A DNA stretch of 52,977 bases from Bradyrhizobium canariense. Its GTDB lineage: Bacteria > Pseudomonadota > Alphaproteobacteria > Rhizobiales > Xanthobacteraceae. Both the position numbers and the translations under genes were made by a program. The notes beneath the pieces were generated by a model, which worked only from the letters and a program-made list of their open reading frames with translations, ran no database searches and had not been told where the DNA came from. The stretch is from NCBI RefSeq assembly GCF_019402665.1, contig NZ_VSST01000080.1, positions 1 through 52,977 on the forward strand. The letters are read 5' to 3'. Shown piece by piece: positions 1 through 6,960 of the stretch; within the stretch, counting starts at the first letter, position 1, and each line of letters opens with the position of its first letter.

Positions 1-278
1 CAATCCCCGGAATCCGCAATGAATCAAAGGGCCGCCGCGTCTCACGGTGCTCAGGTCGAATCGGCCCCTGGGAGTTCATGACCATATAAAGCCCGGCTGG
101 GGATCGGGACCCGGCCGGGCCTTGTTGAAGACTGGGCTGGTGGAGAAGACCGGCCCAGCGATCGACACAATGGACAAGGCTCGCCCGCCTTCGTTGATCT
201 ACGTCAAGGAACCTGCATCAGAAGGCGCGCCCGATCCCCCCGCTTGAAGAAGATTCAACCAAGCGCAAGGAGCAAGCC
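1..278. other. Leading intergenic stretch
   Basis: I see no convincing gene here. The only open frame (47-247) has no good ribosome site and proline/glycine-rich composition typical of chance frames in this GC-rich DNA. The last 20 bases hold the AAGGAG ribosome site of the next gene. Confidence 0.5.
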
Positions 279-659
279 ATGATAAATCTGAAAGTTCTTG
301 GCGCGGTCGTTATTGCGGCATCCGCCCTGTCCAGCTCTGCTGCACTGGCCCAGGCGGCTCTCTCGAATCCGGACGAATGCCAAGCTGAATTTGCCAACTG
401 CACGGGTCTTGGAACCGGGACTACCCCCGTCTATCGATATCGGCGAACGGCGCATCGCCATCCGGTGGCGGCGGCTGCAACCGTCGGCGGCTGGAGCAAT
501 TCCTACGCCATGTCCGGTGGGATGGGGTCCGGCGGCATGGGCTACGGCCCCAACGGCTGGTACGGCAACTGGAGTACGTATGCTACCCGCAACGGCATCA
601 CCTGCAGGCCCGGCACCAATTTCAAGGGTGCTGACGGTCTCTCCCATCTCTGCCAATAG
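279..659 (+). CDS. Small secreted protein of unknown function
   Basis: This 126-residue protein begins with a clear Sec signal peptide (about residues 1-25: basic start, hydrophobic alanine/serine-rich core, cleavage near AALAQA). The mature part has four cysteines (the pair in DECQAEFANC and two near the C-terminus, TCRPG and HLCQ), which suggests a disulfide-bonded periplasmic protein. A central Gly/Met/Tyr-rich stretch (SGGMGSGGMGYG) looks flexible. The ATG has a strong AAGGAG ribosome site eight bases upstream. A hairpin terminator follows at 679-709, so it is probably transcribed alone. I recognise no named family; similar small signal-peptide proteins are common in Bradyrhizobium. Confidence 0.75.
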   Translation: MINLKVLGAVVIAASALSSSAALAQAALSNPDECQAEFANCTGLGTGTTPVYRYRRTAHRHPVAAAATVGGWSNSYAMSGGMGSGGMGYGPNGWYGNWSTYATRNGITCRPGTNFKGADGLSHLCQ

Positions 660-678
660 GTCATCCGCTCTGAGGCTA

Positions 679-709
679 AATCAGACGGCCCCAAAGGAGC
701 CGTCTGATT
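679..709 (+). terminator. Hairpin terminator after the secreted-protein gene
   Basis: A perfect 11-bp stem (AATCAGACGGC pairing with GCCGTCTGATT) encloses a 9-nt loop, 20 nt after the stop of the secreted-protein gene. There is no T run behind it, so termination efficiency is uncertain. Confidence 0.6.
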
Positions 710-824
710 CATGCCGGACTGTGGTTCTCGTCCTGAGTGGGCCAGCGCAGAGGGTGCTAGGCGGCGCTTGTCTGCCACCTGACGGCCGCTTCTGGCCCAT
801 AGCCGACCTTCTGGACCGCCGCAA

Positions 825-858
825 TCTGACGTCCGATAACCGCCCTTAACGGACACCA
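825..858. repeat. Palindromic repeat, copy 1 (GTCCG...CGGAC)
   Basis: An imperfect palindrome with arms TCTG/CAGA and GTCCG/CGGAC around ATAACCGCCCTTAA. Its core is repeated in the opposite orientation at 3356-3397, with about two differences over 29 bases. The two copies enclose a 2.5-kb block holding the membrane, HNH-like and GvpU-like genes. It is probably a dispersed intergenic palindrome of this genome. Confidence 0.65.
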
Positions 859-957
859 GAATTTCCGCACCGTGCGCTCACCCTGAGGGGGCGTCAGCCG
901 TTGTTGACGATCGCAATCGGTGCTTGCATTGTGGCCGCTTTTTCAGGGGGATCGATC

Positions 958-1533
958 ATGCGCCCAACCGTTGCGATCGCGCGCTCAGCAGCTGTCGTCA
1001 CCTTCTTGTTCGCTGCAGCGCACGTTTGGGCCGATCCTATGGTACCGAGCGGTGGCGCTACCGTGATTGTACCGCCTCCTTCGGTAGACTGGTTCGCTCG
1101 GGTCGTCTCGGGCCTTGCCCTTGTGGTGGCATTTATCGCTTTTGTCTGGGGGCGATACGACAAGCACGTAGAACGCCAAGCCACGCAAGCGGCCAAAGAT
1201 CCCTCCGTCGACCTCGATCTCACCGGCTTTCCAGGAAAGGACTCTGATATCGAGCTCCGGATAACCAACAGAGCCGATGTTTCGATCGCAGTGCTGTCTC
1301 TATCCTGTAGTGGAGGCACGTTGATCGCCACCCGTTTTGGACAAATCACCAAGAGCGCCAACGCAATCGATTTTAACGGTTACAGGATCGACCGGGGCGC
1401 GGAGGAGCTGCTGATTTGTAAAATAAAACCGCCGCCTGGAGGCGGAAGCGTCGAATTCGTAGTCCGCATCCGGGTCAACGAAGCCCACCAACGCGTATAT
1501 GAGACTCGCCTGAAGCGTCAGTTGCGCGGCTAG
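958..1533 (+). CDS. Membrane-anchored protein of unknown function
   Basis: I chose ATG 958 (191 residues) because it is preceded by AGGGGG at good spacing; an upstream TTG at 901 would add 19 residues. The N-terminus has an uncleaved or cleaved signal segment (about residues 5-27, ending AHVWADP). A second hydrophobic segment follows a Pro-rich stretch (about residues 46-65, RVVSGLALVVAFIAFVWG), then a basic turn. The remaining 120 residues look like a beta-rich soluble domain, probably periplasmic or cytosolic depending on topology. There is no recognisable catalytic motif. It precedes the HNH-like gene in the same direction. Confidence 0.65.
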   Translation: MRPTVAIARSAAVVTFLFAAAHVWADPMVPSGGATVIVPPPSVDWFARVVSGLALVVAFIAFVWGRYDKHVERQATQAAKDPSVDLDLTGFPGKDSDIELRITNRADVSIAVLSLSCSGGTLIATRFGQITKSANAIDFNGYRIDRGAEELLICKIKPPPGGGSVEFVVRIRVNEAHQRVYETRLKRQLRG

Positions 1534-1551
1534 TCCGTACACGCCCCCGAG

Positions 1552-2556
1552 GTGAGCGGCCGCTGCCTTGAACGGAGCCAGCCGATATCCCTGAGGGAGT
1601 GGACCAACCGTGCGGTGCCGGCCTACAATGGCCAGAATGACCTACGATCAGCGCAAAGCGTGGGGTACCAGGAGGTGATCGCCCATCTTCCCCCTCTCGA
1701 TCTCCGGAATATCAGGCCGATCGGTCACTGCGTCTACTGTGACAGTCGCGAAGGGAGGCTGACTACTGAACATGTCGTGCCAAAAGGCATGTCAGGAGCC
1801 GTAACGCTACCGCAAGCTAGCTGCGACGAGTGCGCAAAACTAACAAAGCACATCGAAACCGTCTGCATGCGCTCCACTCTTTTACACGCGCGAGTTCGGC
1901 TCGCCTTACACAACACGCCGAAGGAGCGCCCAGATGGCTTTCCTGTTCAGTTCGTTGGTACCGACGGCCGCCTGTGGAAGCAGAAAGTCGCGCCGGCAGA
2001 GTTTCCCATCCTATGGATGCTTCCAGTTCTGGAGCGACCCGGCATCCTTCGGGGAGTAGACCCAGGCGCCACCTCCCTTGGGATTCTGAGGCCAAAAGTA
2101 GACAACGCCCTGCGCGAAGAACTCAGGACACGCCCTGGAGTGCGATCTGTCACTACAGAAAGCGGCGGGGTGATGATCGATATTTTTTATCGCTGGATTG
2201 CAAAAATTGCCTTTTGCTACGGCGTCGCCAAATACGGATACGGGCTCGTAGGCAAGTCAGCTCTTAAATCTCTGGTTAAAAAGTGGGACCCTCACGCAAA
2301 CCATCTCATCGGCGGCAAAAACGGGCTCATCCTTCCTTCTCAACAACATCATCTCGAACCAGAAGAACCGCTGATCTTTCGAGTACGGGCATTCGAAGAT
2401 CTGACGGACCCTGGTAAGCGCGTTTTGGCTGTGGAGCTTCGCTTGTTGCCGCTGCTGGAAACGCCAACCTATATCGCTATACTCACAGAGTTGCAGGACG
2501 GCAGCCCTACCATACCACCAGATCCCGGTTACGAGCTAACAGCGCCGAAGTCGTAA
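1552..2556 (+). CDS. HNH-like nuclease family protein with paired CxxC motifs
   Basis: The open frame is 334 codons, but the recognisable domain starts only at about residue 45 with LPPLDLRNIRPIG. It continues with CVYC, then TTEHVVPKGMSG and CDECAK. The order CxxC, EH..P, CxxC is the zinc-binding frame of HNH/beta-beta-alpha-metal nucleases, with His of EHVVP as the likely catalytic residue (family knowledge). The 200-residue C-terminal part has no motif I can name. The start is unresolved: GTG 1552 and GTG 1615 lack well-spaced ribosome sites, and GTG 1675 directly abuts AGGAGG. GTG 1675 also overlaps the TGA of a 16-codon ORF (1628-1678) as GTGA, which could mean translational coupling. 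Target and role are unknown. The neighbouring decayed zinc-finger fragment suggests a mobile-DNA setting. Confidence 0.6.
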   Translation: MSGRCLERSQPISLREWTNRAVPAYNGQNDLRSAQSVGYQEVIAHLPPLDLRNIRPIGHCVYCDSREGRLTTEHVVPKGMSGAVTLPQASCDECAKLTKHIETVCMRSTLLHARVRLALHNTPKERPDGFPVQFVGTDGRLWKQKVAPAEFPILWMLPVLERPGILRGVDPGATSLGILRPKVDNALREELRTRPGVRSVTTESGGVMIDIFYRWIAKIAFCYGVAKYGYGLVGKSALKSLVKKWDPHANHLIGGKNGLILPSQQHHLEPEEPLIFRVRAFEDLTDPGKRVLAVELRLLPLLETPTYIAILTELQDGSPTIPPDPGYELTAPKS

Positions 2557-2559
2557 ATA

Positions 2560-2904
2560 CCTGCTCACCGCTCCTCATCGGATCCCGGCTCGGTTGGCGT
2601 GCTGCAAAGACCTGGCGCCACACTTTCGAAAAGGCTTCGCGTTGTCTGCGAGCCTTGTAATAACGGATGGATGAGCCGCCTACAAACCAGAGCAAAACCG
2701 CTTCTTCTTTCGTTCTTCCAAGGTAACTGGCCGCGTTTGGGACGCAGCCTTGCGGGTGTTGGAAGACTTTTCCGCCTTGAGATAGGCGCGTACCGAGGCC
2801 ATCGGGTCGACGAGCTCGGTAGACATCCTATCTACCTCAATTCAGAGTTGAGCCCAGTAAGTCCGATTCGCAACCTAGATCCGGAGATAATCGATGCCCG
2901 ATGA
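2560..2904 (+). pseudogene. Remnant of a CxxCNNGWM zinc-finger protein
   Basis: The frame starting around GTG 2599 reads VVCEPCNNGWMSRLQTRAKP. This is a signature I associate with the C-terminal zinc knuckle of HNH-like hypothetical proteins that are normally 200 or more residues long. The upstream half that should carry the first Cys pair and EH..P is missing. Protein-like sequence continues in other frames: WRAAKTWRHTFEK just upstream, and WDAALRVLEDFSALR near 2737-2785, before a stop. This points to at least two frameshifts. The fragment follows the HNH-like gene in the same frame after its stop and overlaps the next gene's start by 11 bases. I treat it as decayed; a short expressed product cannot be excluded. 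Confidence 0.55.
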
Positions 2905-3352
2905 GGAACCGCAGGAAAGCGCGCCAACCATGTTTGACCAGCGGTCGGGTGTCGACTGGCTACTTGCCTACATCGTGAGGATGGCCGAGGGCGGCCTCGA
3001 GGTGGGAGTAACGATCCTGGCCGACGGTCAAATGATGAGCGGAGTTGTTATTAGCGGGAAAAAGTTCTTCGTCGAAGTCGGGAAGCAGATCGGCACCGCA
3101 CCGTCCCGCACCCCAGAGAACAAGGAGATCGTGGAAGGTCTCGGCACGATCGTGGGCAACTTCGCTCAGATTTACACCCGCGCAGAAGGCGACAATATTT
3201 TAGCCGATGATACGTTCCAGCCCGCCTACCTCCATCTTCGTGATGCAAAGCCGATCTTGGCACCGACAAGCGTCACGGGACCGGGGGCTCTTTGGCGGGT
3301 TCAGCTTGATCGGATCAGCGCGTATACGCTGTCAACAATGTCCTACGGCTGA
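2894..3352 (+). CDS. GvpU-like protein (gas-vesicle accessory family), orphan
   Basis: The 152-residue product follows the GvpU pattern as I remember it from Bacillus megaterium: an N-terminal helix (DWLLAYIVRMA), a strand block with LEVGVTILADG and MSGVVISGKKFF, a spacer of about 45 residues, then YLHLRDAKPI and a Trp-containing strand (GALWRVQLDRISAY). GvpU modulates gas-vesicle clustering in gvp operons. No gvpA, gvpF, gvpN or other vesicle gene is in this window, so here it is probably a stand-alone relative with another role. ATG 2894 has GGAG eight bases upstream. A strong imperfect hairpin (3356-3397) begins four bases after the stop. Confidence 0.55.
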   Translation: MPDEEPQESAPTMFDQRSGVDWLLAYIVRMAEGGLEVGVTILADGQMMSGVVISGKKFFVEVGKQIGTAPSRTPENKEIVEGLGTIVGNFAQIYTRAEGDNILADDTFQPAYLHLRDAKPILAPTSVTGPGALWRVQLDRISAYTLSTMSYG

Positions 3353-3355
3353 TCA

Positions 3356-3397
3356 GGCGCTGGAGTCCGTTAAGGGCGCTTATCGGACACCAGCGCC
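3356..3397. repeat. Palindromic repeat, copy 2; strong hairpin after GvpU-like gene
   Basis: The arms are GGCGCTGG/CCAGCGCC, GTCCG/CGGAC and TAAG/CTTA, with single mismatches between blocks and a GGCG loop: 42 nt in all. The core matches the repeat at 825-858 in reverse orientation. It could act as a 3'-end hairpin for the GvpU-like transcript. Confidence 0.7.
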
Positions 3398-3529
3398 GGA
3401 CGGCAAGATGTCGGCAAGTGCGGACATGTTGCGATTTTGGGAGGAAGCATCTCAACGTTCGCATCACGCTGCAAATCGTGTGATCGCGTGAAGTTCGCAG
3501 CTTGATCGCCTCCCGGAAGAGAAGACGTG

Positions 3530-3551
3530 GAGGCTGGCCGTTGGCAGCCTC
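3530..3551. terminator. Candidate terminator between convergent genes
   Basis: A perfect 7-bp stem (GAGGCTG/CAGCCTC) with an 8-nt loop is followed by TTCTTG. It lies between the convergent GvpU-like and OpgC-like genes. The T tract is poor. Confidence 0.4.
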
Positions 3552-3607
3552 TTCTTGCCGAATTTTGCCTGCTCGCCCCTCTCTGGCCCTCAAGTTTCCT
3601 CAAGTCT

Positions 3608-5146
3608 TCAAATCAATCGTGGCTGCCTGGGTTTGATCCTGATTGAGTTCAGCAGCGTTGCGGCGGCGATCATCAGCAGGATGCCGGCGAGGCTGAGCGC
3701 GATCTGCATCGCAAGCCCATTCGAGATGTCGACCAGCGCTATTTGGCTGGCGAGCGCCAGCAGAACACCGAGACAATAGATTGCCAGCGAATTCTCCCCA
3801 CAGCGGATCGCTGCGCGCATCAGCGGCATCGGCAGTCCTTGCCAATCGCGAGGTACGAGCCATACCGCCAAAATCGCAAGCGCTAAAAAATGCAGCAGCC
3901 GCAAGGGAGCGAGATCCGATTTGTCGACTTGGTAAACCACATTGGCGAGCGCTTGTGGGACCAGATCTTCCAGGGTCGTGAGCCACCAACTCAACGCGAC
4001 GATCAGGCTAAAAGTCAGATAGAGAACTGCAAGTACAAGCGCGATGCGACAGGTCATCCAAGGCCAGACTCCCTTGCCCGCAATGACACACCAGGCGCCG
4101 AGCACAACCAGCAACTGCCAAGCCAGGGGGTTGAAGAACCACACGTTGTTGGGCCAGGCCGGGACGGTCCAGCCGAAGACGTGTACCAGCGCATAAAGCA
4201 AGAGCGACGCGCCGAGTGTCACGTTCGGCACTCGCAACAGCAACCACAATAGTGGTGCAAACAAAAGATGATAAACCACGAAAATCGGCAAGACGTCGGT
4301 ATTGACCGGACGGTATTGCAGGATCGCCGCATGCGCGAGCGCCGCACCCGGATGTTCCAGCAAAAGGCGCGTGTTGCTCTCGTCGGCGATCCGGCCACCG
4401 CCGGTTAGGTAGACCATGATGGCGCAAGCTACAGTGAGCAATAGAAATGCAGCATAAATGTCCCAGCTTCGCCACAGCGTACGGGTGATGACGCCGGGCC
4501 AGCCATCGCGCGAATGTGCGCTGCCGTAAGCCAGTGCGCAGGTCACACCCGAGACGAACATGAATACTTCCGCGCTATCACTGAAGCCGTAGTTCCGCAG
4601 CGTTAGCCAGCTTCCGATGTTGTTGGGGAAATGATTCAGAAAGATGCACCAGAGCGCGAGGCCGCGGCAAGCATCGATGCGTAGGTCGCGGCCTAGCCCT
4701 TTCGGCTCCGGCAGCGCGCCCGCCAATGGCATCGCAGGCGCCGCGAGCAACTCGGGTTCGGGCTGCGGATGCAGTCCGCGCAACGCATTTCGCTCGATCT
4801 CCGCCAGCGTCCGGCGAATGTCAATGTTCAGCGCAGTCCGATGCTTGTCGAGGTCGGCCGGCGCGTCACTAACGGGATACGATCGCATCGGCTCCCGGGC
4901 ATCGGACAGATCGATCGAACTGATCGCCACCATCTCGACGAAAGAGCTGCGCGGCGGCGGCGCAGGCACCATCATCATGGTGGCGACGGGCCGAAAGGAC
5001 GGAAATGATAATCTTTCCATCCCTTCCATTAACTCTTCGTCGGTAATCACTTCATACGAGCCAGCCGGTAGTATCCGCTCGAAGCTTGTGATCCGAAATG
5101 GGTGCTCGAACTCCACCGTTTCACGTCGTGATCGGGTAATCGTCAT
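3608..5146 (-). CDS. OpgC-family membrane acyltransferase with a two-part N-terminal fusion
   Basis: Residues from about 155 onward match the OpgC/acyltransferase family, which succinylates or otherwise acylates periplasmic glucans: LRIDACRGLALWCIFLNHF, NYGFSDSAEVFMFVSG, then about ten hydrophobic segments to the C-terminus. Residues 1-84 are homologous to the separate small protein encoded at 50582-50839 (shared SRRET, HPF, LPAG.YEV.TDEE, RVATM). Residues 94-123 resemble the start of the next small protein, at 50284-50580 (DLD.HR, RR.LA..E). A Pro/Ala linker (124-154) joins them to the membrane part. I start at the ATG two codons inside the frame, because it aligns with the start of the small homologue (MTIRSRRE). 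Known OpgC proteins lack this extension. Substrate is not evident; no glucan synthase lies nearby. Confidence 0.8.
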   Translation of the reverse strand: MTITRSRRETVEFEHPFRITSFERILPAGSYEVITDEELMEGMERLSFPSFRPVATMMMVPAPPPRSSFVEMVAISSIDLSDAREPMRSYPVSDAPADLDKHRTALNIDIRRTLAEIERNALRGLHPQPEPELLAAPAMPLAGALPEPKGLGRDLRIDACRGLALWCIFLNHFPNNIGSWLTLRNYGFSDSAEVFMFVSGVTCALAYGSAHSRDGWPGVITRTLWRSWDIYAAFLLLTVACAIMVYLTGGGRIADESNTRLLLEHPGAALAHAAILQYRPVNTDVLPIFVVYHLLFAPLLWLLLRVPNVTLGASLLLYALVHVFGWTVPAWPNNVWFFNPLAWQLLVVLGAWCVIAGKGVWPWMTCRIALVLAVLYLTFSLIVALSWWLTTLEDLVPQALANVVYQVDKSDLAPLRLLHFLALAILAVWLVPRDWQGLPMPLMRAAIRCGENSLAIYCLGVLLALASQIALVDISNGLAMQIALSLAGILLMIAAATLLNSIRIKPRQPRLI

Positions 5147-5242
5147 GATCATCCTCGCACATTCGCGAGGACGCGCCGGGACAGCGGATAACAGCTGGCA
5201 TAAAGAGGCGATCTCGCGGGTGCTGAACGCTCAATGACGAGG

Positions 5243-5680
5243 CTATTCAGCATCTCGGGCGAAAGCGATTCCACTGCAAACTGAAACCGGAAACTCCGCC
5301 TCAGAGCCTTGCGCGTCCGGATTAATCGTTATCGAATATTCGTTGCCGTCCCGGCAGCCAATGCGCCAAGCATCGACCCCAGATTCGGTGCCGCCTTGAT
5401 ACATGGTCCGAACAACAGCACCACAGGCCTGCCTTCTATTCTTCAAAACAGACGTCCAGAAAGCGAGATGCTTAGCCTGATCCAGTGCAAGTATCGTCAT
5501 CGACCTTTTGTTAGCGGCGTGGGCCGTTCTGAAGGGCTCGGGAGCTACGACCTCGGGTGGCATGGCTGTTGTTGTATTGGCAGCCGCGTTTCTAAAATGC
5601 AGATCGGCATCCAGAACAAACCATAGGACGGTGAAGCTCGCGACGGCCACCAAAGAGAGAATAGGCGATCGCTTCATCAT
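5243..5680 (-). CDS. Secreted protein of unknown function
   Basis: Starting at ATG 5680 (GGAGGGAG just upstream), the product has 145 residues. A basic MMKR start and hydrophobic segment (about 5-22) form a signal peptide or anchor, followed by a Thr/Ala/Pro-rich linker and a compact domain. Two cysteine-containing motifs (QACGAVVRT and WRIGCRDGNEYSI) and a third near the end (VSVCSG) suggest disulfides. The pattern 'C-G..VR....G...G...W.I.C.DG..Y' is seen in many small rhizobial periplasmic proteins, but I know no function. It is probably a single gene, 96 bases upstream of the OpgC-family gene in the same direction. Confidence 0.7.
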   Translation of the reverse strand: MMKRSPILSLVAVASFTVLWFVLDADLHFRNAAANTTTAMPPEVVAPEPFRTAHAANKRSMTILALDQAKHLAFWTSVLKNRRQACGAVVRTMYQGGTESGVDAWRIGCRDGNEYSITINPDAQGSEAEFPVSVCSGIAFARDAE

Positions 5681-5719
5681 GTCTCTCCCTCCCAGAGATC
5701 GAGACATTGCGGCCATCGC

Positions 5720-6337
5720 GGCGTCGCGAGGCCCGAGAAACCTAACGAAATATGGTACGTCGTGAACGGCGCTGATCGCTGCAACTGCCCAGGAACTGAG
5801 CCCTACCTTTCGATGAGCAGTGGCACAGCGGGGAGTGCAGCAGCGGCAGCGGGTTCAAGCAGCGGCACTAACGTGTCGCGAAAAGATGTCAAGGTGGGGC
5901 TGACTGATACCGTTTAGAGCCGCGTCAGCTCGGCTCGAACTTTGCGTGTCACTGCGTGCCGAGCGGCGAGCCTAGCAGCGCACTAGATGTCGGATTCGGC
6001 CACACGCTTACCTAGTCGACCGGACGAGCATGATCTGATCAACGGCAAACACAACTCACGATTTATGAACGCGCGGAGGTTTCACACAACCGCTGGGGCA
6101 TAGAAGGGCAACAGCGCGCGAGACGGGCTCAGATCGCATGACGCGCAGCGCGAGATAAATGTCTCTTCCTGGCCCTTTTCGGCCCTGACAGGCCCGGCTG
6201 GCGACGTCTGTTCTTGAGGGTGAAACGGAACGCCCGATCGTGCGTCCGGACCTCCGATGACCGGACTTCCAGACCACGAAGAAGACAGCCGCGAAGAAGG
6301 TCGCCGCGAAGATCGCCACTAGGGCGCGACGCGGCTC
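5720..6337. other. Gene-poor stretch with an H1-like gene remnant
   Basis: No intact gene is supported. The one interpretable piece is 6261-6353 on the plus strand. After an in-frame stop it reads TTKKTAAKKVAAKIATR and ends KTAAE-stop, the C-terminal end of a lysine/alanine-rich histone-H1-like protein without any start. This looks like a decayed gene. The long antisense frames across 6056-6638 look like shadows. Confidence 0.45.
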
Positions 6338-6375
6338 GAAGACTGCCGCCGAGTAACATCCGTCAGCAGCGCTGC
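6338..6375. repeat. 38-bp direct repeat, copy A (3' end of H1-like remnant)
   Basis: This copy covers the last codons (KTAAE), the stop, and the palindromic tail CAGCAGCGCTGC. It recurs at 6702-6739 in the same orientation with three mismatches, where the reading frame ends AKAPAKTAAD-stop. Confidence 0.7.
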
Positions 6376-6458
6376 TACTGCGCGTCGTAGGTGCGGACAG
6401 TTTGATTGCGGCAGGGTAGCTGGCTTGAACCTGGGCACCATAGGCGCATATTCGGCGG

Positions 6459-6659
6459 ATGCTCGAGCAGCGGCCAACTTTCATCGCTCGGAAAAATCCC
6501 GGACCTGGCTGGGGGGTCGATATTCTGTGGCCCGATGGCGAAACGGAAGCAATCAAGGGCTTTATTACGGAAGGCGACGCGGTCAAGTGGATTGCTGAGC
6601 ACGGGCACTCTAAGCCATGGCAGGGAAATACAACCCAAAGACCGTCCCTAGAGCATTAG
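6459..6659 (+). CDS. Small acidic/aromatic protein of unknown function
   Basis: The 66-residue product has the pattern GPGWGVDILWPDG followed by I.GF..EGDAVKWIAEH. This matches a short single-domain pattern I associate with many small rhizobial proteins (tryptophan-rich, with a 'D/E-A-x-x-W-I' helix). There is no signal peptide or metal motif. The ribosome site is weak (GGCGG close to the ATG). It sits between the two 38-bp repeats, and a strong terminator stands downstream at 6748-6773. I judge it real from the family-like pattern; the function is unknown. Confidence 0.55.
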   Translation: MLEQRPTFIARKNPGPGWGVDILWPDGETEAIKGFITEGDAVKWIAEHGHSKPWQGNTTQRPSLEH

Positions 6660-6701
6660 AAACCCCGCCCACCCTCCGCCCTATCTTGCGAAAGCGCCAG
6701 C

Positions 6702-6739
6702 GAAGACCGCTGCCGACTAACATCCGTCAGCAGCGCTGC
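6702..6739. repeat. 38-bp direct repeat, copy B
   Basis: Second copy of the 6338-6375 repeat (35 of 38 identical). It is preceded by a short lysine/alanine reading frame (AKAPAKTAAD-stop) and followed directly by a terminator. It appears to be the 3' end of a second decayed H1-like gene. Confidence 0.7.
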
Positions 6740-6747
6740 CAATTTCA

Positions 6748-6773
6748 ATCCCTCGCGGTGCGGGGGATTTTTT
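6748..6773 (+). terminator. Rho-independent terminator
   Basis: ATCCCTCGC pairs with GCGGGGGAT (9 bp, one G-T pair) around a GGT loop, followed by six T residues. This is the clearest intrinsic terminator in the accessory region. It probably once ended the H1-like gene and now ends the small gene at 6459-6659. Confidence 0.85.
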
Positions 6774-6960
6774 GAACTTGAGGCATGCGCGAGCCGAGTG
6801 CTAAATTGGTCGCGGTCACAGGCCAGTCCTGTTGACCATTAGGTATGGCAAAAGTCCACGGCGACCCTTTTTAGGCAGCAAAGCCTGCCGGGACCGCGCG
6901 TGGCACCTCTCCCCAAATCGCGACCGCGATTCCTTCGCGTGTCTGCAAGGAAGGCTTGCC

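Noticed and set aside
6056..6638. Overlapping minus-strand frames of 76-176 codons
   Set aside because: No ribosome sites, no domain, and they run antisense to the H1-like remnant and the small gene at 6459.
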